Under the pieces are notes generated by a model. The model did no database searches and had not been told where the DNA came from. It saw only the letters and a list, made by a program, of their open reading frames with translations. From positions 11,470,547 to 11,534,546 of the forward strand of contig JANVCC010000076.1 in NCBI GenBank assembly GCA_025345505.1: a stretch of 64,000 bases of DNA, written 5' to 3'. This document shows, one piece after another, positions 13,020-25,418 of the stretch (its first letter is position 1; the number at the start of each line of letters is the position of its first letter). The DNA is from Todiramphus chloris collaris (taxonomy: Eukaryota > Chordata > Aves > Coraciiformes > Alcedinidae). The position numbers and the translations under genes were made by a program.

Positions 13020-13131
13020 TGGTTACAGCTGAACCTCAAACTCGAGGTTACAGCATGGGCGCAATCCTGTGCTGTGCTATGCAGATGGTCTGACTAGATA
13101 ATCATAATGGTTCTTCTGACCTTAAAAATCT
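13020..13131 (+). mobile_element. Old CR1-type LINE 3' tail
   Basis: 'GCAGATGGTCTGACTAGATA' then 'ATCATAATGGTTCTTCTGACCTTAAAAATCTA' follows the tail of older amniote CR1 subfamilies ('GACTAGATGATCACAATGGTCCCTTCTGGCCTTAAAATCTATGA'). More diverged than the copies at 0.1 and 2.7 kb and of a different subfamily. Confidence 0.72.
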
Positions 13132-13970
13132 ACTTGCCCTTTCTCCACCTGCTCAGTTCCTTGGCATAGTCTGTCGTCTTCCACACACAGAAGGCTTCCT
13201 TCCCTCTCTGTTCTGCACCCTCGCCACCATCTCCTCATTCAAACACCAACAAGGAACAGGTTCTCTGCCTACCAACTGTTCTGAAGAAAAAGTCTGTTGC
13301 TATTTAAAGTTAACTTATTCCTTGGGGTATTCATAGTCCATTTTACCCTCTCCACCCTTCTGATTACAGCAAGGCATCTTTTCTGAATGCAGAACATCAC
13401 ACCCTTCCAGGCTCTGCCCTGTAAATCTGCAGGACTCTTACTGTTAAACTGCTGGCAGACAGAAGAGCCCACCTATGCTGAGATAGACAAGGTTAGAACA
13501 GACAAAAAAACCACTCCATAAAACAACATTCATCCATAAATATCAAAGGCCACCATATTTGAATTCAGCAGCCTTCTCTCTTCTGCTATGTTACAATTAC
13601 TCTAACCCCTTAACACAGAAAGTGGATGTAAGATGCCAACAACTGAAGAAGTTCCAGAAGACACATATCTGCTTGCTCAGCAGAAATACTTCATGCCATT
13701 GTTACATGACATGTTACTTGGTTTTGTTATGCCACACACAAAATATGGGAAGTAAGCATATCCACAGAAATAAGGTAGGAACTTCTGGTTCAGCATCTGT
13801 ACAACATAACATTTAAAAAATAAAACCCATTTACAAGAAGCGTTAGTCTCAAATTTACTAAAGCTCTTTACTTAAAAAGGCATAACTGATCGGTTTTTTG
13901 TTGGATAGAATTAGATTTATATTTTCTCTTAATCCTACCAAAAGAAGGCCTTGATTTTTATTTGTCTTTT

Positions 13971-14061
13971 TTTAAAAACAAAACAAACAAGCAAAAAATA
14001 AAACAAACTAAATAAAAACCCAAAAAAAAACCCCACACAACAAAACAGCAAACCCCACAAC
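13971..14061. repeat. A/C-rich low-complexity tract
   Basis: About 90 bases almost free of G, made of runs of A separated by CAA, CCC and CAC. Its complement is a T/G-rich tract of the same kind as the one at 14507-14602, so the two lie in inverted orientation. Confidence 0.88.
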
Positions 14062-14311
14062 ATTATTCTTAACAGACCTAAACTTAGCCATGTGGGAATT
14101 ACCAGGTTCCTTTTAGACACATTAGGACTGCTATCTAGAAATGCAGAATTCAGATCACAGATTTTATTTCTGAGAGAACAAAGTCTGACATTCAGATCCC
14201 ACTATAAGTTTCTAATGACACCAATTTGAAGGGCCGCAGGAAACAAAGAAAATACAAATCTAAACTCTAACTCTTGTGTATATAAATACACATGCACACG
14301 CTGCATGTTAC

Positions 14312-14362
14312 CTGCAAAAGCAAACTCAGAACTGTGATCCAGCAGCTGTGCAAGATTCATAC
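14312..14362 (-). CDS. Candidate internal coding exon 4, unknown protein
   Basis: On the minus strand a very strong acceptor (pyrimidine-rich 'TTCTTATTATCTGTGTAG') precedes 51 bases open only in phase 1, reading MNLAQLLDHSSEFAFA plus one base, followed by donor GTAACA. The length is a multiple of three and the phase (1 in, 1 out) fits the three candidate exons to the right at 25.5, 40.2 and 42.0 kb. With the last base of the 25.5 kb segment the shared codon is GGT (Gly). The family is not recognised. The segment is short, so chance cannot be excluded. Confidence 0.33.
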
Positions 14363-14506
14363 CTACACAGATAATAAGAACAATGGTTTACAGCAAGTTT
14401 TTCCACATAATAGTAAAATCCCTGTGCATTTCTAGTTCCTGGTTCTTTATAATTAGTGCTTCTCCCCTTATTATCACATTTTTTAGCTCCAATTTTGTGC
14501 AGGATG

Positions 14507-14602
14507 TTTTTTGTGGGGTTTTTTTGCTTGTTGGGTTTTGGGGGCTTTTTTGGGGGGTTTCAGGGTTTTTTTTGGTTTGGTTTTGTTGGGATTTTTTTTT
14601 TT
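14507..14602. repeat. G/T-rich tract with G-quadruplex potential
   Basis: About 95 bases of T runs alternating with G runs (GGGG, GGG, GGGGG, GGGGGG, GGG, GGG). Consecutive G-runs are separated by loops of roughly 4-13 bases, enough for an intramolecular quadruplex on the + strand. It is inverted relative to the A/C tract at 13971-14061. Confidence 0.88.
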
Positions 14603-15396
14603 AAATATATACTTCTTCATCACTATTGGTACTTTTTCAGTTTGAGAGAAGGGCTAAGCATCTAAGAACGCAGTCATCTACATTCTTATAAAATGATCAC
14701 GCCTGACAAATGTGGAGATGCAAGATATGCCATGCATCTATTTTCACAGTCACATGATTTTATTCTGGACTTAATTCAAGTTACATTTATATAAGGCCCT
14801 AAAAAGATCTGCAATCGCCAGTGAACTAGCGTTTGTTCACCAGGAAGAGGGGGAAGCTCTTAATCAGCCTGGTCAATTCCTCATTAAGTAATCAGGTACA
14901 GAATCCCTCAACTGATCTGAAAGGTCGGTGAGAGTGAGAAAAACAGTTTAGAAGATCATTATCTTTTGTCTGTAGCTACATGGGCATTCACAAATAGGAA
15001 AGCACTTGCTGCACACTATTGGAGAGAGTTTCACTCCGCAGTTCTGCATTAGAAACAGACTGATCATTGCCAATGTCCCAGCTCTATTGTATGAATTAAG
15101 ATCATGAGAAATAACTTCTAACGTAGCTATGTAACACCCACACTCAAGTAAACTTTCACTTCTTTTCTAGCCTCGTCCCTTCTCACCCCAACTCCAGCAC
15201 CCCCAAGCATGGTGCAGAGAGCAAGCATCCCAGGTAACAGCCTGACCCTCAGAACATCTCCCATGCTCAGACACTCTCTCCCTGAAACCATATGCTCCTC
15301 ACAGCAAGTACTGCCCAAGTGAAAGCCGGGACCCTGCTTGCCCTGCCACGCACAGACCAGCTGGGGAGGCTGAGCTGCTTCTGCTTTCAGTGGAGA

Positions 15397-15458
15397 CTGA
15401 TGATGCCACTGTAACATATGCTTTCTACTGATGATGCCATTACAGCATATGCTTTGCA
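15397..15458. repeat. 31-bp tandem duplication
   Basis: Two adjacent 31-base copies (15397-15427 and 15428-15458) begin CTGATGATGCCA and share CATATGCTTT. They differ at a handful of positions, so the duplication is not recent. Confidence 0.92.
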
Positions 15459-18067
15459 CATCCAACTCTTCATCGAGTGCTACCCGTATCACTGTAATGC
15501 TAAGTCAGAAGGGAATGAAGGGCTGTGCTCCTTTTCCAGAATATAAAGAAAAACATTGAAACTTCTCAAGCAAAGGCCTGAAATATTTCAAAAGTGTGAC
15601 AGTGATTTTTCTTCATTTTTATAAAGAGACCAGTAAACAGACATATGGGGTTTTTCCTATTAGTAACAAATATTCACAATCTGGTAACCCTTCCAGTTCC
15701 CCAAGAAGCTAGTATGGTTATGCAAAACAGCACATGCACACAAAAACCTCGTACCACCACATTTCAGCATCATCACATTAAGCTGGGCTTGTTAAAAATT
15801 CAAGTCCTTCCAGGAAACATTATGTTGTCAGTATTTCTCTGGCAAACACCTCTAACGGTTCTGTTACAGCAGGTAAAAAGTATATTAGCAGCATCAAGTT
15901 TTATAAAATCGATGGAATTCTCTCACATGCTTTTATAGCGGGGTTTTTTTTTTAAATAAAGGAATTTCATTTGTTCAAAGATTCCTTTGCTGACACTTTG
16001 GGAGACACTTCAAACGTGTAACATTTTAGAGTCTACAAAAATCTTCCAACTAAACGGCGTGCACAATTAAATCAATTTTGGCAAATGTTGGGGCCTAATT
16101 ACCAAGTTTCATTCTCAACACTGAACATGCCATTTAAGATAAAGCCAGTTTCTTTTGACTCTAATATAGGTTTTTACTACAACGTTTAGCCTAATGTTTC
16201 ATACACGTGAAATTTTGTTCTCATAAGGATTTCTTTAGAAAACAAATCTTTTCAGGGCTTTTGTAGCAGCTACCACTACAAATATCTTCTGGCTGAGTAA
16301 CAAGATGGGAACTCTCATTTTAAATCTGGCAAACTGCTGGCTTTTGTTAATTAGAGCAACAATAAGGTGCCGGGACCTACAGTAACATAAGGACTTGATG
16401 CCCCATGCACCCAGGATTTGGTTGCGTGGTGGGAGCTGACACTGGGGCCACAATGGGTGGCCAAGGGGCACGGAGCAGGGGCACCTCAGACTGTGCCACC
16501 CAAGGGTCAGCAACACACACTGCAGGAGGCACTTGGACAAGTCTCCAGCTGAACTTTCAGACTGTTAAATCCAATTTAAATGATTCTGATACTACTATTC
16601 AATTAGTTTCATTACTCCTCCTGCTCCATTAGCGTAACAGTACTCCTGCAGCACATATTATCAGCATTTACTACCACATCACTCTCAGCAGAAAGGCCTT
16701 TTTCTCTTCCCTGCCCCAGCTACAGTTTCATGGAGTTGCAAGTCTCACAGTGCAGTTTTGTACACAAACCACTATGGTTTTACAAAAGAGCCCGTTTTCC
16801 ATTTTCCAATTCTTTCCAACTCTTTTCCTCAATGACTTACAAAGACATTAACTTTTTATCATTGTGTTTAGAACCATAACAATACAGCAGATCACATCAA
16901 CCTTCTCAGAAATACTTTTAAGATATTCAACATTATAGTGGCAAAACTCCCACATAATATAAACTAATCTTGAGGAAGATGTAGAAAAATAAAACTAAAA
17001 GCAAATTATTTAAGCTTATTTTTCCTCGCCAAGCTAACTCCTCTAAATGGAAGCAATTTTTAATTATTCTCTCTCAAGGCAATAGCTGCATTTCCCGTTG
17101 CCTGTTAAGGCAACTTAAATAGCTGAAATGCTGTGAAACTGCCTTCTCACACACTTTTTTTAAAGTCAAATCACTGAACTAAATAATCGCTAAGGAAATC
17201 CTGCAACCTGAGCTAAGTGAAGTGCTACCCCTACAACCATCACTACCTTTGAACACAGCTCCTCTTCAGGTTCACAAAACATGCCTGGGCTCATTCCACT
17301 ACTCCAAAACAATGACCAGTTCTTTCAGAATGAAAAAAAATGTACTGCATGCTGAAGAAATGGGAATTTGGGTTTCTTTTCACATGTATAAATTCATGAG
17401 ATAGAAGTCTACTTCTGTAAAGGGACTCAAGCTCAACTCACAGTGTAAGAAAACACAAACCAATGAACCCAAACCGAAGAGCTGAGAAGAATCTGAATGT
17501 CAAGCAATACACTACATGAACAAATGTGGAAACAGCAGTAAATTCTCCTCATCAGGAAAAATCTGTAATATAGTCTATGCAAGGGAATCCTTTTTCTTTT
17601 AGTTACATTCTTTGAGTTATAAATGCAATAGATTTTAATTTTGTTTTCCTTTAAATCAAATGTTTCTTGCTCACTGATTCTTACCATGTTAGAACTGGCT
17701 GAACAATCTTAACTTTTTAGTTCAGTTTAACCACAATTATGTTCAACAATTTCAAAACCAGCCACCTTGATTTACTTCAGACCACCTAAAATCACTGTAT
17801 ATATTACCACTTGAGAAATCTGTATGTATTAGACCTTAGCTATTAGTTGTTTAATTGCTTATTGTACACCAGCATACTGATGTCCTCGGGCCAAAGCAAA
17901 TGTCATCCTCTAAACTTCAGCATACTGAAGTTATCTTTTGGCTGTTTCTTACTTCAGGGTCCATGCAAGACTCTTCTGCTTCCTGATGCAATTATTTCCC
18001 CCTCATTTTTTACACCAAAACAGTGACAACAACGATTAAAATGCACTTTTAATAGGTCAGTGAGCTA
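15459..18067. other. Unassigned AT-rich DNA
   Basis: About 2.6 kb without a supported gene or recognised repeat. A locally GC-richer patch lies at about 16390-16555 (short overlapping frames on both strands, no motif recognised). Confidence 0.5.
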
Positions 18068-18170
18068 GGGTTGGGGTTGGTGTTTGGTTTTTGTTGTTCT
18101 TTGGGGTTTTTTGTTTGGTTTGGGTTTTTTGTTTGTTTGTTCTGGTCTTTTTGGTTTTGTTTTTCGTTTT
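18068..18170. repeat. G/T-rich low-complexity tract
   Basis: About 100 bases of GGTTTT-like units (GGGTTGGGGTTGG, then TTTTTTGTTTGG repeats) with almost no A. Two overlapping Phe/Gly/Leu-rich open frames here are artefacts of the tract. Confidence 0.9.
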
Positions 18171-19226
18171 CATCCTTATATGATATGGAACATAACAGTG
18201 AAAAAGCACTCAAAAGGGCATGTTTATTCCAGAATAAAAAAAATTATAAAAACTAAGACTTTTTTGAAAGTGAAAGTAATTAGGTATAAACTATTAATAA
18301 CCACTGTAACATGCTCTGTGCTCATGCTACTCTCCAGTTAACCTAGAGATGAATGGTGTACTACAGATCTTAAAAGCTTTACAAGTTTAACAACACGTTT
18401 AAATTTTATCAGGCTAGGACAGCTGGGTCCAAAAAGTAGACCCAATTTAGCTTTCTAATTTCATTCACTGGATCACAGCTCATAATGACTTTCTCTACAG
18501 TAAAATCCATATTCTGCCACAGAATGGTTCTCGTTTAGTTCAGTTTGTTCTCTGCCTAGAGACAAATTTCTACTTCCAAACCATAATATGTTGACAGAGA
18601 AATACATTTAGTAGCAATCCACAAAGAATTGTTGTATACTTTCCTCTAGGCACAGGTTTGGACTACACTGACCATGGATCGGGTTCCCAGGAAATGCATT
18701 CAGCACGTGCATTAATGTGTTTTAAGTGGATATCAGGACAGGGGATAAGTTGACGTGAACAAAGTTGACTAAGACAATTTCTAATTCTACACAGAAAGCA
18801 TTATACAAACAACTTGGAATCTGAAGAATTAGTATTTAAAAAATGCAATGAATTTTCCCATGGTACTGGAAAATTTATCTAGAGAAGTTTTTATTCTGAC
18901 AAATGACAAGCTAGATCTTCGAGCATCTAGCAGTTTCAGAGCAACTCGAGGCTGCAATCAAAACATCCATTAGAGTGTTCCACGTTTCAGAACAAGCAAG
19001 CAAGTGGTTGTCAGTGTAGCCAGTAAATCACCTGATCCTATTACAAAATCAATTACTGCAGCACATTTCTATTGCTACACAACCTGATAATGGCAAAATG
19101 ATATTGGATAGCTCCTGCAAGGTCAAGAAAACTGCTAAGAACATCTGAAATTTGTCTTTTTATCACATAAGTTCAAATTATACAGCATCCTTTTAATGGT
19201 ATAGTTAAAATTTAAAATATAGTTAC
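18171..19226. other. Unassigned AT-rich DNA
   Basis: Roughly 1 kb in which I see no gene, RNA or repeat I can support. Confidence 0.5.
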
Positions 19227-19284
19227 CTTCTTCGGCTGATTGAGACATTCAATGGATAGTCTTTGCAACTGCTCTGATGTATGA
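19227..19284 (-). other. Candidate 58-bp exon, phase not resolved
   Basis: On the minus strand an excellent acceptor ('CCAATCTTCTATCTTGCAG') and a good donor (GAAGAAG then GTAACTAT) flank 58 bases. Two phases are open; one reads HTSEQLQRLSIECLNQPKK after one leading base. The length is not a multiple of three and its open phases do not join the phase-1 candidate exons on either side. It is therefore an alternative or non-coding exon, part of another transcript, or a decoy. Confidence 0.25.
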
Positions 19285-19494
19285 CTGCAAGATAGAAGAT
19301 TGGAGCAGCAGGTCGAACAGCCCAGCCTCTTCATTAAAGAAGAAATAATGCTGCAGCCACAGCCACACATTGACTTGCTCATCAGACAAGCTTATTCTTA
19401 AAAAAACTGGGACCGGTACTGTCCCATAAACACTCAAAATTGTTCAGCTGCCTCATTCTGCAGCTCCCTGGCTGAAATTAAGACTGCCAAACAG

Positions 19495-19545
19495 AAGGGG
19501 GGGGGAGGGAGGGTGGCAGGAAAAAGGGAGGGGAAAAAAAAAAAA
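19495..19545. repeat. Polypurine tract
   Basis: About 50 bases of G and A runs (nine Gs, AGGGAGGG, then A-rich with AGGGAGGGG, then twelve As), interrupted only by TGGC. It can form quadruplex or triplex structures. Confidence 0.93.
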
Positions 19546-19613
19546 GTGTTTCTCAAAGAAACATCAGCCAGCCTCATCATCAAGTAATAACTCCCATTTT
19601 TAAAAGTGTACTT

Positions 19614-19628
19614 CCCCCCCCCCCCCCC
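19614..19628. repeat. Poly-C run, 15 bases
   Basis: An uninterrupted run of C followed by TCCTC. Such runs are rare, and this one lies 70 bases from a polypurine tract. Confidence 0.97.
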
Positions 19629-19670
19629 TCCTCTTTGCAAAGTAAGCTGCTTTGAAAAGATAGATGGCTG

Positions 19671-19976
19671 ATGCAGGGATGGCAATCTCTCCAAACTGCT
19701 TGCTGCCTACTCCTCCTGTGGCTCCTGTCAGTTCAGGTCTGTTTTACTCTGCCCAGCAGCGCAGCCTGCCCAGCCTGGGCTCCGGGCAGAGGAGGCTACG
19801 CCAGCAGCCCACAGCCCCACCCTGCGCAGCCCCACGCCAGCCACGGCCTCCGCTCCTCGCCCCGAGCAGCTCAGTGCACGCGTCCATGCCAACCTCCTCT
19901 AGCACTTCTGCTTCAAAAGGACCTTCGGATTACACTGGAGAACAAGACCTGTCTGATTGCTATGCTCCAAGACTGA
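19671..19976 (+). CDS. Secretory-leader-like open frame in a small CpG-rich islet
   Basis: A 101-codon frame with an ATG start. Residues 9-24 are strongly hydrophobic (TACCLLLLWLLSVQVC), followed by small residues SSAA near 30, a plausible signal peptide with cleavage region. The rest is Pro/Ser/Ala-rich and has no recognised domain. The surrounding 19690-19935 is GC-rich with many CpGs, unlike the flanking 10 kb. A second + frame (19664-19984, starting MADAG) overlaps it, and a minus-strand ATG frame of about 47 codons also crosses, so composition alone keeps frames open here. The start context is weak (C at -3). It could be a first exon, an alternative promoter exon or chance. Confidence 0.2.
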   Translation: MQGWQSLQTACCLLLLWLLSVQVCFTLPSSAACPAWAPGRGGYASSPQPHPAQPHASHGLRSSPRAAQCTRPCQPPLALLLQKDLRITLENKTCLIAMLQD

Positions 19977-20021
19977 CTGTTTGAACCACATGGGAGAAAG
20001 AAGGGAAAAAAAATAATATTT

Positions 20022-20040
20022 AAAAAAAAAAAAAAAAAAA
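20022..20040. repeat. Poly-A run, 19 bases
   Basis: Uninterrupted A run just downstream of the CpG-richer islet. No retrocopy could be traced upstream of it. Confidence 0.95.
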
Positions 20041-23000
20041 GAGTCTGGAAAGTTAGAACACATGAGAAAAATGCTACCCAGGTCTACCAAATCCTGAACT
20101 AAGCAGAGCTGCTAAAACCTATGTGGAGTGAGAACAAGACTACGAAAAGCCTAAAGAAATTTAAACCCAGCATGAAAAAAAATTTCTAATAGAATGCCCC
20201 AAAGTACTACAACCAACTCTCAAAGCAAGTTAAAGGTAGATCATGTAAGCAGCTTTAATAAAGTCTTCAAGAAGCCCTTTGAGAAAAACAAAAAAGACAA
20301 AACTAATTCAAATCGACAGTCAAACAGGTCTTCTAACCTTTAAAAGTAAGTATACTCTGATCAGTATTAAATACCTCTCTAATTTAACACATGCAAGTAG
20401 CAGTGCTGGAAATAGTTTCTCCTTTGCTAAAGATACTAATGCAATAATTACATACATATTTTTAATTTTCATAGAAAAAGAAACCAACCAAGTAATATTG
20501 AAAAAAGCTCATTTTAATTGGTTTAAGATGGTATGCAATACTATTCCTGAAAGTAGAAGGTCTCACATTAAGACAACTGCTTAACCTGATTATGGGATAA
20601 TCTGCCTTGAAATAATTGTCACTTACATTTATAGAGCTATCAGTGCTTGTTCAATAGCATCCTCTTTAGCAAAAGGTTAAGAAAAATGCAAGTGATGTGA
20701 AAGCAGCTGAAATTACTACAGTCGCAAAAAAAACTTCTCATTTTCACACTGCATTGAAAGCTTAATTTCTCTCCTGCTCTTTCTCCCCTCCCCTTTACGC
20801 TTTCTCTTTCCCCCTTCCCTCACTTGGTTTCAAGCTGAACTGAGCCTCTCCCTTCACCTTGCTCTGCCCTTTTGAGATTCATGTTTCTATTAAATCAATT
20901 TCCAGTAGTATCTACATACAAGCATGCACAACAAATTGAACGATAAAAAAAAGCCTTTGGTAGATAAAGAGTACAGATGCAAACAAGCAAAATGATGCAG
21001 TAACCTTTTACTCGCCTGCTGGAGGTACTGTCTGCTGCATAGAATTTTAAATCCTCATCTGCAGATGCAATTGAGCTGCTATTGCCAAGGACTTTGCTCT
21101 TCCTGTGCCGATTCTACACAGCTATTCATCGAAAGAGCACATTATATAGAAAATTTAAAGTAATATCAGGTGAAATTACTTAAATGGCTTGAAAGGAACC
21201 AACTTCCAAAAAAAGCAGCTATAGCTCTGACCAGCCACATTCCAGAGATATGTCAGGCACATTAGCGAAGAAAGTCTTATTGCTGATGCATGCTTGCCAG
21301 CAACGTGCAGGATGTGGAAGCAGAGAGATCTAATGAAAAAAAAAAACTTAATACACAGATTTAAAGTGCAAGGATCATGCTCTAATGCTCAACATTTCAC
21401 ATGTCCTGCATACCACAAAAAATCTCTTTTCACAAGAATCTATTGTTTATAAAGCTAAGAAAACGTTGTTAAAAGCAACCCCCACATCCTCCTGTTTCAA
21501 ATCCTGGTCTCTCAGTAGACTGCAGATCAGTTCTCACACAAACACTGTACCTGTATTTCTGATAAACAGAAGAAACACCGGCTTTCTCCTTTGGCAGCAC
21601 ATAGTTAAGGATTACACAGGTATTTCTTAACATGAAACAGACTAAAGGAAAGCATCAGTGTTTGGGATAATGGTTTCAAGCCTGTTAGGGTCAGGAAGTG
21701 CAAGAATACTTCACAACAATTTGTATTATTCTTGATAGAAATGAAGCAGCAGCAGTGAAGCCTGCTATTCATTATTTATTCATTTTTCCCCTCCTCATGC
21801 GAATTTCCGTAATGTACTATCGATCCCAGGGCAGAGGCAGATAGAGCCAGTGACTGACAGCCACAGTTTCACAGAATAAGTATTGCAACATAAATTAATA
21901 TTTTTAAGACTAGCAAAGTAACAGCACTGCAGGCTTTTTGCTCTGTTTGCTTATCTGTGGACAGCAGAATTAGAGTCCCACTCACAGCGACACAGTTAAG
22001 AGATGAACGAACTTTTCTCTCCCCATCAAAAGCATCCTATGGTTTCATTTAAAACATGAAGACAGACTTGCTTAAATTTTATATTGGTGTTACCGATTTT
22101 TTATTTCTTCTACTTTTCTAGTGCCTTATCAGCAAAGCTTTCAATACATCTTTACTCTCTACGGTAAGTTTTACCTGAAATTAAAATTGCTTGCTATGAA
22201 TCTTCTTACTTCCCTGGTTTTAACTAAACTATTAAATACATGTTCTCCTTCACAATATTCACTGACAAGACACAGTCATGAAGACAGCATCCTCAGAACT
22301 GTGGTTCCTAATACCAGCTATTTTAATCATTGTATTAGCACTCATGGCTTCCATAAACAGTCAAATCCAAACTTAACACAGCAGGATTGTATATGGTTCT
22401 ACAGAAGAAACATTTATCATACTAGCAAAGCTTTCTTGCAATACTCTTCATTACAAGCCATAGACTGTTTCTATTGGGGAGGGATGCAAAGGAGAGATGA
22501 TTTTTCCTCCTAAGCTAAGGCCATAGTCTCCCGTATGCAAAATCTCAATGGGCAAACAGCCACACAAACTCTTAAAAAGCCTGGATGAAATATCACTTGG
22601 ACATGGAGGATGAAGATGGGGAGTGGAAAATACTGTAGACTATGAAAAGTGTAAGTACCAATAAAAATAAAGTGACATGAAGAAGACATACTTCACTTAA
22701 TTGGTTGCAGGGATATACATATAGAAACAATATATAAATAATGAAGCTGTTATTGAACAAATAGTGGAAACAAATACAACTTTAAACAGGGGGAAAGACT
22801 TCCTACTACAAGAGACTCTTGCCAAATCAGTAATTAGCACCTGATTAGTAATACATGATTAGGGCAAAACCACCATACTATATACAATTCATTGCAAAGC
22901 TTAAATGTCTAAACATTGCTAAGATTTAAATATGCAACACATCTGATATACAGTAAAATACCCATACTGAAAAAAAAAATCTAACAGGTTTATTTGTTAC

Positions 23001-25297
23001 ATATTTAGAAAACAGCAAGGGAACACAAGAGAAGCTACAACTTTAAAGGGTTGAGAATGACAGAAGATACTTTCCACAACAGATGAACAAGTTTTAAGGA
23101 AGCTCTCCAAAAGATAGTAGGAAACTCCAGAGACCCCTGAAGCTTGCCAAATAGCTTGGTCAGATCCCCTGTTCTGTCTGCAGCCAGTTCTACTGTCTCA
23201 GAAAATAAATCTAACATGCAGAGCAAGCAACTACATGATACTTTTCAATAGCTGGTCATGAGAAGGGCTGGTTGGTAGCCTTCCTTGGAAATGAATCCAT
23301 CCTCTCAAAGTTACTGCACAAATTGTTGCTTTAAAAACAAAACAAAAAAGGCACTGTTTTGAATATATGCCTAACTTTTAGTACTGTCAGTATATATATT
23401 TGTTTGTGCAAGGTAAAAATTAGTACAAGATAAGAATGTACACTTTTTGAAATTAATTTTCAAGGGAATATGATAGCAATCTGAAATTCTAAAAACCTTA
23501 TTAAAATAATAAATGAACTTGTAGTGACACAAACTGAACCTAAGCTATGTATTTCTTCATAACCCAAAAAGCTGCTTTATTGGTACATATAAAGGACTAA
23601 GGGTCCTTTCGTATACCAGTACAATAGGTAAATAGGTAACACATCTCCTAATTGAAGACTTGCTACTGGTAATAAAAACTTTAAAAAACCCTCCATCAGA
23701 AGCAGCAGCAAATTATTTTAGAAATTACATCATCTGCTGCATTTTCAAGGTCCCATCTTAAAGATGGGAAAATGGTCTTTCAATATTTGCATTCCCATGA
23801 CAGAGATAATAAAACCAACCAGAAAGATTTAAAGTAAAAAAGAGTAATGACAACAGACAAGTACACTGACCCCTATAACAGACAGATTTCAAAGCAGTTA
23901 GAGGAAAGACACAAGAAGGAATGTCCAATTTCACCTAAGACACCACGCAACGCAAGTGGTGGTTTTCGTCTTCCTCAGCTTCTCTCAAAGTCCCTTCCTT
24001 CTGGTCTGTTTAGGGTGGGGAGAGATGCATGGGTGGGTAATCAAACTCTGGCTCATTCCTTACTCTCTCAAACAAGAAAAATTGCAATTAAAAAAAAAAA
24101 ATAAATAAAGGTTGAAAGAGACAGCTCTTTGTTCCAGAATAGTGCAATTTGTACAAGGTTGTGCAGGACAAATACTGGCTGTACTTCCTAAGACCCCCAT
24201 CTCTTACCCGACCCCCTTTGTTGATGACAAGTTTTTCTTATTTGGAAAACAAAACATACAAACACCACCTCTGTCCAAAAAATACCCCAAATCTAAAACA
24301 AAACACAAACAGTGCTTCACCCACAGAGATAAAAGAAAAAAACACAATCCTAGCATTCTCAATGCCAGGATGTGTTTTGTTGAACTCCTGACTTGCCATC
24401 TTTCCCCTCTGCAGAAGGGGCACATGACCCCAGTGCTGGCTTCCAAGAGCACAAAGGCACTGTAATGCTGGGAGGTTTGAGGTCTGTGTTTCAATCCTCT
24501 GGGGTAAAGAGTCTGCACCACTGCCATTCTAATTTCTTAACAACATTCACCATGGGAAATGCAGTGACATACCCAACTAACTGAACTGACAAACACCTCA
24601 GTATAGAAACACCATCATCATTAGCCATCCAAATTAGAGGCTCCCATTGCCTAGAAGTACATGCACACTGCCTTCTCATTAACTCCGTACTGTGCTCGTA
24701 TTTTCAGCATTTGCAGCACACTGCCCATCTACCTGGACACTCTGTTGGAGAGAAAAAACAAGGTGATGGGATAACAATTTCTTCTCTGTAATTTTTTAAG
24801 AACTACTCCATCACTTACCAAACTCGGGATGTGTTTATTCGTTATACCCGAGACAGATTCACATACTGACTGCATTTCTTTGTCTTGACTTTGCTACATT
24901 TCACCTCCCAGATGAAACATAATTTGATATTTATTGCTAACTGATGCAGCAAGTAAGAAAAAGTTGGGTTTATATAAGATTAGAGTGTTCTTAACATTTA
25001 TTCCAACATGGTAATACACAGACTAAAAAAAATAGTTAAAAGGGTGGGAAAATAACATATCTTTTAGAGTCAAGGTATTTTGCACTCTAAACTTTAATCA
25101 CTCCAGTCTGTAAGAGCTGCAAACTACAGGGAGTTGTAGTAAAACTCTTAAGAATCTCCTGTATTTGCTCTTACCTAAGGACCATATGTAAGCTAGTCTC
25201 TCCCCACTCTCCTGGCCGTGCAACACCCACGTGAAGTCTCTCACTCCCTGTGTTTACTTCATTGCAGGCAAACAAAGAAACAAAGAGGGAGGCGGGG
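20041..25297. other. Unassigned AT-rich DNA
   Basis: About 5.2 kb with no supported gene. Open frames such as 22121-22513 (+) and 24112-24465 (+) lack motifs, and 24204-24527 (-) merely shadows the latter. The C/T-rich patch 20770-20870 resembles a pyrimidine tract. No repeat family recognised. Confidence 0.5.
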
Positions 25298-25352
25298 GGG
25301 AAATATATATATATACACATATATACACACACATATGTATGTATATATATAT
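25298..25352. repeat. (TA)n/(CA)n compound microsatellite
   Basis: Alternating TA, CACA, TATG and TATA units over about 55 bases, all alternating purine-pyrimidine, with potential for Z-DNA or cruciform formation. Confidence 0.93.
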
Positions 25353-25418
25353 TTGTAAAATTTGACTGAGGCTGAGCAAGTCCTCCAGTCACTGGTCTTG
25401 CATCCCTTGCTAACTTAC

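Noticed and set aside
14383-14665. Two overlapping + frames rich in Phe, Gly, Leu and Trp
   Set aside because: Products of the G/T-rich low-complexity tract.
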